Assembly (NCBI GenBank): GCA_030537635.1
Contig: JAUNVM010000007.1
Location: 1-64,000, forward strand
Origin: Flaviflexus sp.
Lineage (GTDB): Bacteria > Actinomycetota > Actinomycetes > Actinomycetales > Actinomycetaceae
Direction: 5' to 3'
DNA length: 64,000 bases
Numbering within the stretch: the first letter of the stretch is position 1; each line of letters starts with the position of its first letter. The position numbers and the translations under genes were made by a program. The notes under the pieces are model-generated. The model was not told the DNA's origin. It saw nothing but the letters and a program-made list of their open reading frames with translations, and ran no database searches. Shown here piece by piece: positions 11,180 to 20,279 of this stretch.

Positions 11180-11185
11180 TAGTGT
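11180..11185 (+). promoter_or_regulatory. -10-like hexamer TAGTGT, 8 nt before the ftsK start
   Basis: TAGTGT is followed by 8 nt and GTG 11194. It supports the internal GTG as the true start, since the longer frame starting at 11182 would begin inside this hexamer. Confidence 0.4.
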
Positions 11186-11193
11186 CGGGAAAT

Positions 11194-13806
11194 GTGAGTA
11201 CGAAGAAATCCGGGGGCCGCTCGGCCTCCCAGAAATCCTCGCGGCGCCGCCCGGCACAGCCCAAAAAGGGTCCGTCGAAGAAGGCCCAGGCGAAGCCGGC
11301 GGCCGCGCGTGAGCCTTCGCCGTTCGCCCGTGACGGCCTGGCGCTCGCCATGCTCGCGCTCGGAATCATCTTTGCCCTGCGCGAGTGGTTCGGGCTGTCC
11401 GGCGTGCTCGGGGACCTCCTCCATCACGCGGCCGCCGGCCCCGTGGGCGTGCTCTCCGTCCTCATTCCCATCATCTTCTTCGTCTCCGCGGCCCGCCTCA
11501 TTTTCCGCCGCGGCAAGGAGCCCGATCCGCGTCTGAGCACCGGCGTAGCCCTTGGGCTGCTCGCCGTGTGCGGTATCCTCCACATCGCCCTCGGTTCCCC
11601 GGATCCCATGATCCGGGCGGCCGCGGTGGAAGACGCGGGTGGCCTCATCGGTTGGATTTCTGGAGGCGGGCTGTCCTACCTGGTCTCGGCCTATGCGGCG
11701 GTTCCCGTTCTCGTCCTGCTCGCCATCTTCGCCGTCCTCTACGCCTTGAATATCTCGCTGTCCGCCAAGATTGAGACCTGGCGGGCTCAGGCGGCCCAGC
11801 GTCGAATCGCCGAGCAGGAGGAGGGCCTACGGGCCGATCAGAGCTCCCGGCGGAGGCGGCCGCGCGCCGAGGAGGAGCCGGAAGACGCTTACGGTGAGGA
11901 TGATGAGCCCCTCGCCGAGCGCGGCGGCTTCCTTTCCCGGCTCCTGTCGTGGCGGGCCAAGCCTGAACCGGAGCCTGAGACGATCGAGCTCACCCGCCCC
12001 CACGACCCGGGCATTGTCCTCGAAGATGATGAGGAGCTTCCTCAACCAGAGCCGACCGTCGTGGCCAAGCCGCAAGCCAAGAGCCGGACCACGGCGCCAA
12101 CCACGCCCGCCTCGGATACTCCGCCGGTAGCCGTTCCAGAGCCTGAGCCCGAGCCGGCGCCGGAGCCGGAGCCGATGCCGACGAGGATTGAACAGCCCGA
12201 GCTCTCGGCCGATCTTGCCTACGAGCTGCCCGGCCTGGACATGTTGGCCTTTGGTGCGCCGCACAAGGAACGCTCGGAAGTCAATGACGAGGTGGTGGAG
12301 AACCTTACCCGCGTCTTCGATGAGTTCCGCCTCGATGGGCGGGTCGTTGGCTTTTCCCGCGGGCCCACCGTGACTCAGTACGAGGTTGAGCTTGGCCCCG
12401 GCGTGCGCGTGGAGAAGGTCTCCAGCCTGTCGAAGAACATTGCGCTAGCCATGGCCACGCCGGATGTTCGCGTGCTCGCCCCGATTCCCGGCAAGCAGGC
12501 GGTTGGCATCGAGATTCCCAATGCGGACCGGGAGACAGTGGCGCTCGGGGATGTACTACGCTCCTCGGTGGCCACCCGGCAGACCCATCCGCTCGTCGTC
12601 GGCCTGGGCAAGTCCGTTCAGGGCAAGTATGTGTGCGCGAACTTGTCGAAGATGCCGCACCTGCTCGTTGCCGGTGCCACCGGCTCGGGCAAGTCCTCGT
12701 TCGTCAACTCGATGATTACGTCGATTCTTATGCGGGCCACGCCGGAGCAGGTGCGCCTCATCCTCGTTGATCCCAAGCGGGTTGAGCTCACCATCTACGC
12801 CGGCATCCCCCACCTCATCACTCCGATCATCACCGATCCGAAGAAGGCCGCCGAAGCCCTCGAATGGGTAGTGGAGGAGATGGACCGCCGGTACGATGAC
12901 CTGTCTTCCTTTGGATTCCGCCACGTCGACCAGTTCAACGAGGCGGTCCGGGCCGGGCGGATCTCCCCACCGGCCGGCTCCGAGCGGGAACTCAAGCCCT
13001 ATCCCTACCTCGTCGTCGTCGTCGATGAGCTCGCCGACCTCATGCTCGTCGCCCCGCGCGATGTCGAATCCTCCATTCAGCGCATCACCCAGCTGGCCCG
13101 CGCCGCCGGCATCCACCTCGTGCTCGCCACCCAGCGGCCCTCGGTGGATGTGGTCACCGGCCTCATCAAGGCCAATGTGCCCTCCCGGCTCGCCTTCTCC
13201 ACCTCCTCACTCGCCGATTCCAGGGTCATTCTCGACCAGGCGGGAGCCGAGAAGCTTATCGGTCAGGGCGATGCCCTGTTCATGCCCTCCGGAGCCGCCA
13301 AGCCCACCCGCGTTCAGGGCGCCTGGGTGGGCGAGGCCGAAATCGAGGGTGTCGTCGACTACGTCAAGGCAAAGATGTCCCCGGACTACCGCGAGGATGT
13401 CACTCCAAAGACCGAGGCCGCCAAACACATCGACGAGGACATCGGAGATGATCTCGACCTGCTCCTCCAGGCCGCTGAGCTCGTCATCCAAACCGACTTC
13501 GGCTCCACCTCGATGCTTCAGCGCAAGCTCCGCATCGGTTTTGCCAAGGCGGGACGGATGATGGACTTGCTGGAATCGCGCGAGATTGTCGGCCCGTCCC
13601 AGGGCTCCAAGGCTCGCGAGGTGCTCGTGAAGCCCGATCAGCTCGACGAGGTCAAGGCCATGCTCCGCGGGGAGGGCCCCGGCCCCGGCGCGGGACACGA
13701 GACGGGGGAGGAGCCCGACAAGATTGGTGCCGCTACCCCCGAGGACATTGACGTGGTCGAGGCTCCCTCGGATGAGGATGCCTGGCAGCTGACGGGCCGG
13801 GAATGA
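11194..13806 (+). CDS. ftsK: DNA translocase FtsK/SpoIIIE
   Basis: The 870-residue protein pumps DNA at the septum. It has a basic Ser/Lys-rich N-terminus and four hydrophobic segments (about 45-190). A long acidic, Pro/Glu-rich linker follows, with an [12 protein letters not shown] stretch. The alpha/beta motor comes next, with Walker [10 protein letters not shown] and Walker [14 protein letters not shown], and the C-terminal gamma winged-helix domain ([19 protein letters not shown]) recognises polar sequences. GTG 11194 is preferred over GTG 11182. The stop overlaps the cutC start (ATGA). Confidence 0.96.
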   Translation: MSTKKSGGRSASQKSSRRRPAQPKKGPSKKAQAKPAAAREPSPFARDGLALAMLALGIIFALREWFGLSGVLGDLLHHAAAGPVGVLSVLIPIIFFVSAARLIFRRGKEPDPRLSTGVALGLLAVCGILHIALGSPDPMIRAAAVEDAGGLIGWISGGGLSYLVSAYAAVPVLVLLAIFAVLYALNISLSAKIETWRAQAAQRRIAEQEEGLRADQSSRRRRPRAEEEPEDAYGEDDEPLAERGGFLSRLLSWRAKPEPEPETIELTRPHDPGIVLEDDEELPQPEPTVVAKPQAKSRTTAPTTPASDTPPVAVPEPEPEPAPEPEPMPTRIEQPELSADLAYELPGLDMLAFGAPHKERSEVNDEVVENLTRVFDEFRLDGRVVGFSRGPTVTQYEVELGPGVRVEKVSSLSKNIALAMATPDVRVLAPIPGKQAVGIEIPNADRETVALGDVLRSSVATRQTHPLVVGLGKSVQGKYVCANLSKMPHLLVAGATGSGKSSFVNSMITSILMRATPEQVRLILVDPKRVELTIYAGIPHLITPIITDPKKAAEALEWVVEEMDRRYDDLSSFGFRHVDQFNEAVRAGRISPPAGSERELKPYPYLVVVVDELADLMLVAPRDVESSIQRITQLARAAGIHLVLATQRPSVDVVTGLIKANVPSRLAFSTSSLADSRVILDQAGAEKLIGQGDALFMPSGAAKPTRVQGAWVGEAEIEGVVDYVKAKMSPDYREDVTPKTEAAKHIDEDIGDDLDLLLQAAELVIQTDFGSTSMLQRKLRIGFAKAGRMMDLLESREIVGPSQGSKAREVLVKPDQLDEVKAMLRGEGPGPGAGHETGEEPDKIGAATPEDIDVVEAPSDEDAWQLTGRE

Positions 13807-14462
13807 TCGTCGAAATTTGCCTCGCCCCCGGCGAGGTGCCGCTTGCGGTCGCTGCCGGAGCCGACCGGGTCGAGCTCTGCCGCCGCCTCGACATCGGCGG
13901 CCTCACCCCAACCGACACCGAGATGACCGAGGCACTCAACGCAGCCGGAGATCTCGGCATCCGAGTTATCGTGCGCGAGCAGGAGGACTTCCGACACACC
14001 CCATCCGCCATGACCCGCCTCGTCACGGAGACTGCGCGTCTTGCCGCCATCGACCATCCCGCGCTCAGCGGCATTGTCACCGGCGCACTCGATGCCGAGG
14101 GAGGGGTTGACCCGTACTTCCTCGCCGAGCTGCGCAGTGCCGCCGGGCAGCGCGCCCTCGTCTTCCACCGCGCCATCGATGCCGCAGCGCGGCGCACCGA
14201 GGCTCTCGAGGCGATTGCGCAGGCCGGCTTCGACGCGGTCCTCACCACCGGTGGTCCCGGCGGAACCGCGGATCCGGAGGGCCTCGCGTACACCAACAAG
14301 ATCCTTCCAGCCATCGCCTCCGGATCGCTTCGTGCCCACAATATTGCCACCGTCCTTGCCAAGAGCGGCTGCACACAGGTCCATTTCCGGGCCCCCGGAC
14401 CATCCGGCACCGACCCCCAGCTTGCCGCCAGGCTCACCGCCCTCGCGAGAGCCGGGTGCTGA
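13803..14462 (+). CDS. cutC: CutC family protein
   Basis: The 219-residue TIM-barrel protein resembles CutC. It starts with [35 protein letters not shown] and has the signature [10 protein letters not shown] and [13 protein letters not shown]. It is somewhat shorter than the usual 240-250 residues. CutC was named for copper homeostasis, but its biochemical role is unsettled, so no function is claimed. Its ATG overlaps the ftsK stop, suggesting translational coupling. Confidence 0.85.
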   Translation: MIVEICLAPGEVPLAVAAGADRVELCRRLDIGGLTPTDTEMTEALNAAGDLGIRVIVREQEDFRHTPSAMTRLVTETARLAAIDHPALSGIVTGALDAEGGVDPYFLAELRSAAGQRALVFHRAIDAAARRTEALEAIAQAGFDAVLTTGGPGGTADPEGLAYTNKILPAIASGSLRAHNIATVLAKSGCTQVHFRAPGPSGTDPQLAARLTALARAGC

Positions 14463-14887
14463 CTACTCGGGCGCCAGTTTTCCCGGCCGCGTGAGTGGCG
14501 GTCATGGCTGCAGTGACCGCCGGTAAGAGAATTCGCGGGAGTGGGATATAGGTCCGGCGAAGCTCCCGCTTCAGCACGTCACCCGGCCTTTAAAGAGCAC
14601 GTAATCGCTGTTTATTGAATCGGGCATTAATCTTATAGAAAGAGTCCGTGAAATACGGGTGAGAGGGAGATCTCGGGCACAGGTCCCGGGCGCTCTTCGC
14701 CCTGGTATATCGCGGAAAAATCGCAATTTTGGCGCGGCCTCACGGAAAACTTCGGATCGTTTCTGCGCAATGTGGGATTATGCGCGGAGGGTGGCGATGA
14801 GATCACAGAGTTGTGGCTTTACGCGCCTTGGGTATCTACCCCACACTTGGATGTGGAAAGCAAAACTACTATTTCAAGGAGGTGCTG
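14463..14887 (+). other. Leader region upstream of the RarD-like gene
   Basis: This 425-bp stretch has no convincing gene. Parts are A+T-richer than the surroundings (around 14580-14650 and 14700-14880). It holds several small inverted repeats, for example GCGCA/TGCGC around 14766-14786 and CCACAC/TGTGG near the end, before the strong ribosome binding site. The promoter position is unclear. A long structured 5' leader is possible but not shown. Confidence 0.4.
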
Positions 14888-15946
14888 ATGAACGGAACTT
14901 CGCGTGGGGTGGCCATGAGCCTTCTCGCCTCTATTGCGTTTGCGTCTTTCTCGTGGTTTGCGGCCGAGGCCGCGCCGCTGAGCGGTGTGCAGGTGTGGGG
15001 ATGGCGAACTTTGATGACCGTTCCCGGCATCCTCCTCATGCTTGTCGTCATGGGCCGGTGGTACGCCTTCACCAATGAATTTCGGCGGACCATGGATCAT
15101 CCGATCCGGCTGGCCTCCTACGCATTCTGCGCGCCCATGCTGGCCGTGCAGATGTGGCTCTTTGGCTGGTCCTTCCAGTCCGGCCGAGCCCTGGAAATGA
15201 CGCTGGGGTACTTCCTTCTTCCGCTCGTCATGGTCATTGTCGGCCGGGTCCTGTTCAAGGAGCGCATGCGCCCCCTATCGATCCTCGCCGCCATTGTCGC
15301 CGCCCTCGCGATCGCGCACGAGACGTGGGCGGTAGGCGGACTATCGTGGGTGACCGCCCTGGTTGCCCTCGGCTATCCCGCCTACTTCGTGGTGCGCCGG
15401 TACCTGCAAACCGATGGGGTAGGGGCCCTCACCTGGGAGCTCACTCTCGGACTGCCCGTGGCCGCCTGGGTGGCCTTCGCGGGCCAGAGCCCGCAGATCG
15501 CCTTCCGTAGCCCCTCGGCCATCGCCATTCTCCTTGGCCTCGGCGGTGTTTCCGTCATTGCCACGGTGGCCTATGTGCTCGCCGCCCGCATGCTGCCCTA
15601 TGGCATCTTCGGCATGCTCTCCTACGCCGAGCCCGCCCTCGTCACCCTTATCGCCGTGCTGCTCGGCGAGCGCATCAGCGGTGAACAGTGGGTCACCTAC
15701 CTCGGCATCTGGGCCGCCGTGGTCATTCTCGGCATCGATGGCATCATGGCGCTGCTGGTCTCCAAGCGCCCCGCATTTATTGCCGCCCGGCCCTGGCGGC
15801 GCTACCCGCGCCACCGCCGCACCCGCCGCGAGCGCGCCCGCCTGGCTCGTGCCGAGCGCCGCGAGCGCCGCAAGGACAAGGACAAGGCTGCCCGCATTGA
15901 CCTTGATCCGGCCGCGTTCGAGCTCGAACACAGCGACATCGGCTAA
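14888..15946 (+). CDS. RarD-like EamA family transporter
   Basis: The 352-residue integral membrane protein has about ten hydrophobic helices arranged as two EamA repeats. The RarD-type segment TLGYFLLPLVMVIVGRVLFKER closes the first repeat and SYAEPALVTLIAVLLGER closes the second. It probably exports a metabolite, with unknown substrate. After the last helix comes an unusual cytoplasmic tail of about 60 residues rich in Arg (HRRTRRERARLARAERRERRKDK), which is not part of the transporter fold. The start is set by AAGGAGGT 5 nt upstream of ATG 14888. An in-frame upstream extension to 14813 is unlikely. Confidence 0.85.
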   Translation: MNGTSRGVAMSLLASIAFASFSWFAAEAAPLSGVQVWGWRTLMTVPGILLMLVVMGRWYAFTNEFRRTMDHPIRLASYAFCAPMLAVQMWLFGWSFQSGRALEMTLGYFLLPLVMVIVGRVLFKERMRPLSILAAIVAALAIAHETWAVGGLSWVTALVALGYPAYFVVRRYLQTDGVGALTWELTLGLPVAAWVAFAGQSPQIAFRSPSAIAILLGLGGVSVIATVAYVLAARMLPYGIFGMLSYAEPALVTLIAVLLGERISGEQWVTYLGIWAAVVILGIDGIMALLVSKRPAFIAARPWRRYPRHRRTRRERARLARAERRERRKDKDKAARIDLDPAAFELEHSDIG

Positions 15947-15956
15947 TTAGCATGCG

Positions 15957-15985
15957 AAGAGGGGGAGCACTGCTCCCCCTCTTTT
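15957..15985 (+). terminator. Rho-independent terminator after the RarD-like gene
   Basis: An 11-bp stem (15957-15967 with 15973-15983) begins 10 nt after the stop codon and is followed by TTTT. It separates the RarD-like gene from the convergent DedA gene. Confidence 0.8.
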
Positions 15986-16021
15986 GCTGTCTTACGGCCG
16001 AAGCTGGGCCCGTGTCGAGCG

Positions 16022-16774
16022 TTAGCTGAGCTCGTCGGAGTCGGCGGCGGTATCGCTGTGCGGGGCCGCCTCGTCACCGCGCACGCCATGCGGCTCGGGG
16101 GAGGGTTGCGCCTTGGCCACCCGGCGGCGCTGCAGAAGGATCTCCACGACCATGGGCAGGAGGGAGACGAAGACGATGACGAGAATGATGACGGTGAGGT
16201 TGTCGTGGATGAACTGGACTCCACCGAGCGCCGCTCCGAGGTAGGTGAGACCGGCTCCCCACAGGACGGCGCCGACGAGGTTCCACAGGGTGAAGCTCAC
16301 GTAGTGGAAGCGGGCGATTCCCGCGGCGAGGGGCACGAAGGTGCGCACGAAGGGAACGAAGCGGCCGAGCACGAGGGCGCGCCCGCCGTATCGGTTGAAG
16401 AAATCCTCTGCCTGGTGGAGGTATTCGGTTTTGAGGAATCGAGCATCATCGGAGAAGAGGCGCCGACCGAATCTGGCGCCGAGCCAATAGCCCACCTGGC
16501 TGCCCGCCACCGCGCACACCGTGATGGTGAGGATGAGGATGAGGAGGGACAGTCCGAGCTGGGAGTGCAGCAAACCGGCCGAGAAGACGAGAGAGTCTCC
16601 AGGTAGGACGGGGAAGAGCACGCCCGATTCGATGAAGACAATGAGGGCGACGCCGCCGAGGACCCAGGGGCCGAGGGCAAGGAGCAGCGTTTCCGGATTC
16701 TTAAACCACTCGAGGATGGTGTCGAGGACGGAAGCGTCCATGAGGGGGCCGTAGAGGCTGTAGGCAGTGGGCAC
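16022..16774 (-). CDS. DedA family membrane protein
   Basis: The roughly 250-residue protein has the DedA core FIESGVLFPVLPGDSLVFSAGLL, the FLKTEYLHQAEDFFNRYG loop, the signature GRFVPFVRTFVPLAAGIARF and several helices. DedA proteins act in lipid-carrier recycling and membrane homeostasis. Recent work assigns undecaprenyl-phosphate or phospholipid scrambling to subgroups, and this member is not assigned. A GTG at 16774 with GGAG 6 nt upstream gives the best start. A TTG at 16798 and an ATG at 16741 are alternatives. The C-terminal 30 residues are polar and acidic. Confidence 0.88.
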   Translation of the reverse strand: MPTAYSLYGPLMDASVLDTILEWFKNPETLLLALGPWVLGGVALIVFIESGVLFPVLPGDSLVFSAGLLHSQLGLSLLILILTITVCAVAGSQVGYWLGARFGRRLFSDDARFLKTEYLHQAEDFFNRYGGRALVLGRFVPFVRTFVPLAAGIARFHYVSFTLWNLVGAVLWGAGLTYLGAALGGVQFIHDNLTVIILVIVFVSLLPMVVEILLQRRRVAKAQPSPEPHGVRGDEAAPHSDTAADSDELS

Positions 16775-16942
16775 GTTGCGCTCCGGGGCAGGTGACAATA
16801 TCGCCCACTAGATTACCGCGCTGGGCCGGGATAGTGACTGGCCTCAAGCGTGTTCTTGGTCGTATTGGTGTGCCGCGTGGCCGGAAGGGCCTGGGAAAGG
16901 CCTACGCGGGCGGCTTAGGATGGTGGGAAAGAAAGGACTGGT

Positions 16943-17833
16943 ATGCCAACGCCGCACCGAACCGCCCGCCAGGTATTCATCTTTGCCACCGTCATCACCG
17001 CCCTCACGGTGATGATGGGCGGGCTGGTGTGCGCCACCGAATCGGGGCTGGCCTGCCCGACCTGGCCGACGTGCCACGGCTCGCAGATCATGCCCGGTGC
17101 GCACCTGCCCGGCTGGATCGAGTTCAGCCACCGCCTGGTCTCGGGCCTGTGCCTGTTCTCCCTCATCCTCGCCGCGATGATTCAGTTCCGCCGCGAGGAG
17201 CGTGATCCCTGGCTGCGCTGGCTACCGGTGGGGGCCGTGGCCGGAGCGATTGCCGCCGCTATCCTCGGCATGTCCATCGTTCTGTGGGGGATTTCCCCGG
17301 CCTTTGCCGCCTTCGATCTCATGTGCTCTCTCCTCGCGCTGTGCGCGATCACCTTCGCCACGGTGGGTTTCCTGCGCGGCCACTTCAGGTGGCGGTGGAC
17401 CCGGGCCTCCAGCTTTGGCATGGTGGCACTCGGTTCGCTGCTTGTCATGCACGCACTCGGCGTGCTGGTGGCGGGGAAGGAGTCCTTTACTCGCTGTCTG
17501 GGATGGCCGGTCTTTGCCCTCATCGAGCACGATAAGTGGGCCGGATTGCAGGCGGCTCGGTGGGTTGCCGCCATCGTCGTCATCGTTGCCCTGGGGGTGA
17601 TGGTGCTTGCGGCTCCGCGCCTGCGCGGCCTGCTTGCCGGCCTGTTCGGCCTCATCATTGTCGAGCTGGCCCTCGGCGCCGTCCTCATGGGAGCCGGACC
17701 GCTGTGGCTGCGCGGCATCTACTCGATCATCGCCGGCGCCATCGTCGCCCTCACCGCCTACGCCAGCGTGGAGGCGGGCCTGGATAAGCGCCGCGATGCT
17801 AATCCCGAGGAGCTGGACGAGATCGCGCTCTAG
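16943..17833 (+). CDS. COX15/CtaA-like membrane protein, probably not a standard heme A synthase
   Basis: The 296-residue protein has eight predicted helices and the CtaA-type loops ESGLACPTWPTCHG and, in the second half, CLGWP. Helix 2 keeps the Glu-x-x-His of the heme site (WIEFSHRLV). By recalled family alignment the other three conserved heme-ligand histidines are missing: FDLMCS in helix 4 (Asp), QAARW in helix 6 (Ala) and RGIYSII in helix 8 (Tyr). It may be a paralogue with another role. The ATG has AAAGGA upstream. The gene is divergent from DedA, and no oxidase genes are nearby. Confidence 0.75.
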   Translation: MPTPHRTARQVFIFATVITALTVMMGGLVCATESGLACPTWPTCHGSQIMPGAHLPGWIEFSHRLVSGLCLFSLILAAMIQFRREERDPWLRWLPVGAVAGAIAAAILGMSIVLWGISPAFAAFDLMCSLLALCAITFATVGFLRGHFRWRWTRASSFGMVALGSLLVMHALGVLVAGKESFTRCLGWPVFALIEHDKWAGLQAARWVAAIVVIVALGVMVLAAPRLRGLLAGLFGLIIVELALGAVLMGAGPLWLRGIYSIIAGAIVALTAYASVEAGLDKRRDANPEELDEIAL

Positions 17834-17855
17834 GCGCCGTGGCCGATGTACGCAG

Positions 17856-17882
17856 AAGGGGGCGGGTTCAACCCGCCCCCTT
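17856..17882. terminator. Hairpin between the convergent CtaA-like and SDR genes
   Basis: A perfect 12-bp G+C-rich stem (17856-17867 with 17871-17882, loop TCA) lies 22 nt after one stop and 25 nt from the other. It may terminate both transcripts. Confidence 0.7.
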
Positions 17883-17906
17883 GCACGTTATGGTTTACTG
17901 AATGGT

Positions 17907-18698
17907 TTACTGACAGGTTTGTCCGCCATCAACCAGGAGAATGTGCCCGTTGATGAAGGAGGCGTCGGACGAGAGCAGGAAGGCCACGGCGCCGGCGATC
18001 TCCTCCGGGCGACCCATGCGGCCGGCCGGAATTCCCTGAGCAAAGTTCCGCTCGGCAGCATCGGGATCGTCCGGGTTGAGGCTTGCCATGGCCTGCGCGG
18101 CCATCGGCGTCTTCACGCCGCCGGGAGCGATGGCGTTAATCTGCAGGCCCTGGCAGGCAAATTCGGCGGCCGCCGCGCGGGTCATGCCGACCACGGCATG
18201 CTTGGAGGCAATGTAGCCGTACTGATGTCCCCAGCCAAGAATGCCACCGATGGAGGCGGTGTTGACGATGGCGCCGGAACCCTGCTTCGACATCTGCGCC
18301 AGCACGTGCTTGAGGCCGAGGAAGACGCCGGTCGAGTTGATGGTCATGACGCGCTCGAATTCCTCGGGCGTGTACTCGGGCATGGGGAATCGCTTGCCGT
18401 CGATGCCGGCATTATTAAAGAAGCCGTCAATCGCGCCGTAGGCGTCGAGGGTGGCCTTGACGTAGGCCTTGACGTCCTCCTCATTGGATACGTCGGCCAC
18501 GCAGGTGATGACCTTCGCATCCGGGTGATCGGCAAGAATATCCTTCTTCGCCTCAGACAGCGCATCCTCAGCGATATCGACGAGCGTGATCGCTGCCCCC
18601 TCGGCAACGAGGCGCTTGCCGGTGACGAGGCCGATACCACCCGCACCACCGGTGATAATGACGGCCTTGCCGGCGAAACGGTTGAGTTGAGTTTCCAC
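17907..18698 (-). CDS. SDR family NAD(P)-dependent oxidoreductase
   Basis: The 263-residue classical short-chain dehydrogenase has the cofactor motif TGGAGGIG near residue 16, an acidic residue after beta-2 (LVDIAED) that favours NAD, NNAG near residue 95 and the catalytic Ser-Tyr-Lys (NTASIGG; YIASK). The C-terminus is LLSSDASFINGHILLVDGG. The substrate is unknown, though the set of motifs is usual for alcohol, sugar or diol dehydrogenases. The GTG start has AGGGGG upstream. It diverges from the ROK regulator across an A+T-rich gap, so it may be that regulator's target. Confidence 0.9.
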   Translation of the reverse strand: METQLNRFAGKAVIITGGAGGIGLVTGKRLVAEGAAITLVDIAEDALSEAKKDILADHPDAKVITCVADVSNEEDVKAYVKATLDAYGAIDGFFNNAGIDGKRFPMPEYTPEEFERVMTINSTGVFLGLKHVLAQMSKQGSGAIVNTASIGGILGWGHQYGYIASKHAVVGMTRAAAAEFACQGLQINAIAPGGVKTPMAAQAMASLNPDDPDAAERNFAQGIPAGRMGRPEEIAGAVAFLLSSDASFINGHILLVDGGQTCQ

Positions 18699-19030
18699 TG
18701 GATCCCCCTAGTACGACGATGTATTGATGATAAGGGTAACAAATTTGCTGAAAATCAAAAATCGAATATCTTTTTTTGAACAATTTGAGATTTCGTTTTA
18801 TTGCATGCATCTTACTCCATCAGCGTCCTTATATTCAGGTTTAAGACACATGAAACACGCCAAGAGTGAGATAATCGGATGAAAAATAACAGTAAGTATT
18901 GTTTCTCCTGGTCAGAAATATATGTCTGACAAATCTGTGGACAGAGGCCGAAAAATAGTCTTTGAGTAGCTCTATTCGTCGCATTACTATTTAACAAAAT
19001 TAAAAGCCACTTCCCGGAGGGAGAAGCGAC
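18699..19030. promoter_or_regulatory. A+T-rich divergent promoter region between the SDR and ROK genes
   Basis: This 332-bp gap is strikingly A/T-rich from about 18720 to 19010, unlike the rest of the window. No gene is seen. It contains the 20-bp near-palindrome at 18911-18930 and runs such as TTTTTTT near 18771. It must carry promoters for both divergent genes. Confidence 0.6.
18911..18930. promoter_or_regulatory. 20-bp near-perfect palindrome, candidate operator
   Basis: GTCAGAAATATATGTCTGAC matches its own reverse complement at 18 of 20 positions. It lies 101-120 bp before the ROK regulator start, in the divergent promoter region. A ROK-family repressor is the natural candidate binder. 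This is inference from position. Confidence 0.5.
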
Positions 19031-20212
19031 ATGGAGTCTGTTTTTCTGGAAACACTGCGTTCCCCTCGGACGCCCGGCAAGATTCTGCGTGCCGTCTGCC
19101 GCCATGGTCAGATCACGCGGCGACGGGTGGGGCAAGAGATTGGTTTGGCCCCGTCAACTATTTCCGCTCACGTCTCCGACCTCATGGAAGGGGGCATGCT
19201 TGTGGAGGAAACGTTCACCCCTGGCACGCGTGGGCGGCCCTCGATGATGCTTGAGCTGGGGCCCGCGACGGATGTGTTTATCGGGATTGAGATTTCCGAG
19301 CAGGGCGGCAGAATTCTCGGAGTAGATGGCTCCGGCGCCCTCATTGGTCGCCCACTCACCTTCTCCGGGGGATCGAGGGTGGAGGAGATCGAGAGGCTCG
19401 TGGCTCACTTCCTTGTCTCCTGCCCGAACCGGGAGGTGGGAGCTATTGTCGTGGGCGTGCCCGGCGTCGTCAGCCGGGATGGTCAGCGAGTGCAAACCTC
19501 CGCCCGGCTGCCCCACCTCGAGGAGATCACCTCGTCCGACCTTGATTCTGCCTTTGGCACCGGGCCGTGCGTCTTTGCCAATGATGCGAATTGCATGGCC
19601 CTGGCTGAATACCATCACGGGGTCAACACCGGCCTCATGAAGGAGGGGGAGACCCTTCTCTGTATCTATGCCTCGCGCGGCCTTGGTGCGGGAATCGTCG
19701 ACGGTGGGCGGATCATTCCCGGCGCCAGCGGATCCGCCGGGGAAATCAGCCACGTGCGGCTCAGTAAGATTTGGGATGAGGAGTGCACGTGCGGTGGGCG
19801 GGGCTGTCTGGAAACCATTGTTTCGGGCGGCGCCTTGATCAAACAGGTGCGGGCTGCCGGCTTCCCCGTGGAGAGCGTCGATGACATCCTTGAGTTTTCC
19901 CGACGCGGCCACCTCGCTCCGGGCAAGCTCATGGAGGAGCGGGCGCGCACCTTCGGTACTGCCGTCGCCATGCTCGCGAACTTCCTCAATCCCGCCAACG
20001 TCGTTCTCACCGGAGACACTTTCCGCCTGGAGGGCTATGCCGAGGATGTCATCCGCTACACCTTCGAGGCCTCCCACCCGATTACCGCGCAGGGCCTGAC
20101 CATCCGCACCTCATGCGAATCGATGCCGTGCGTTGCCTACGGCGCGGCTCTTGTCGCTCGCTCTCGAGTTCTGCCCCTGGAACTGTCTCGTCCCTTACCG
20201 CAACGGGTGTAA
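19031..20212 (+). CDS. ROK family transcriptional regulator (NagC/XylR type)
   Basis: The 393-residue protein has an N-terminal winged helix-turn-helix (about 15-75; RRRVGQEIGLAPSTISAHVSDLM) joined to a ROK sugar-kinase-like domain. The zinc-site region is present as EISHVRL and CTCGGRGCLETIVS. The ATP-site signature of true kinases is not obvious, so a sugar-responsive repressor is more likely. The ATG has GGAGG 8-9 nt upstream. The divergent SDR gene and the palindrome in between suggest local control. Confidence 0.9.
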   Translation: MESVFLETLRSPRTPGKILRAVCRHGQITRRRVGQEIGLAPSTISAHVSDLMEGGMLVEETFTPGTRGRPSMMLELGPATDVFIGIEISEQGGRILGVDGSGALIGRPLTFSGGSRVEEIERLVAHFLVSCPNREVGAIVVGVPGVVSRDGQRVQTSARLPHLEEITSSDLDSAFGTGPCVFANDANCMALAEYHHGVNTGLMKEGETLLCIYASRGLGAGIVDGGRIIPGASGSAGEISHVRLSKIWDEECTCGGRGCLETIVSGGALIKQVRAAGFPVESVDDILEFSRRGHLAPGKLMEERARTFGTAVAMLANFLNPANVVLTGDTFRLEGYAEDVIRYTFEASHPITAQGLTIRTSCESMPCVAYGAALVARSRVLPLELSRPLPQRV

Positions 20213-20229
20213 CCCACCGCGATCCTCAC

Positions 20230-20267
20230 CGATGCCGCGCGGGGCGCCGTGCGCGGCAGCATCGTTT
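20230..20267 (+). terminator. Probable terminator after the ROK regulator gene
   Basis: A bulged hairpin (20230-20240 with 20251-20264, two stems of 5 and 6 bp) is followed by TTT. It lies between the ROK gene and the convergent CapA-like gene. Confidence 0.55.
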
Positions 20268-20279
20268 CTCGCCAGTCGG

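Noticed and set aside
14780..14800. GGAGGGTGGCGATGAG, resembling the T-box AGGGTGGNACC element
   Set aside because: It matches only the first seven bases, and no specifier stem or antiterminator is seen.
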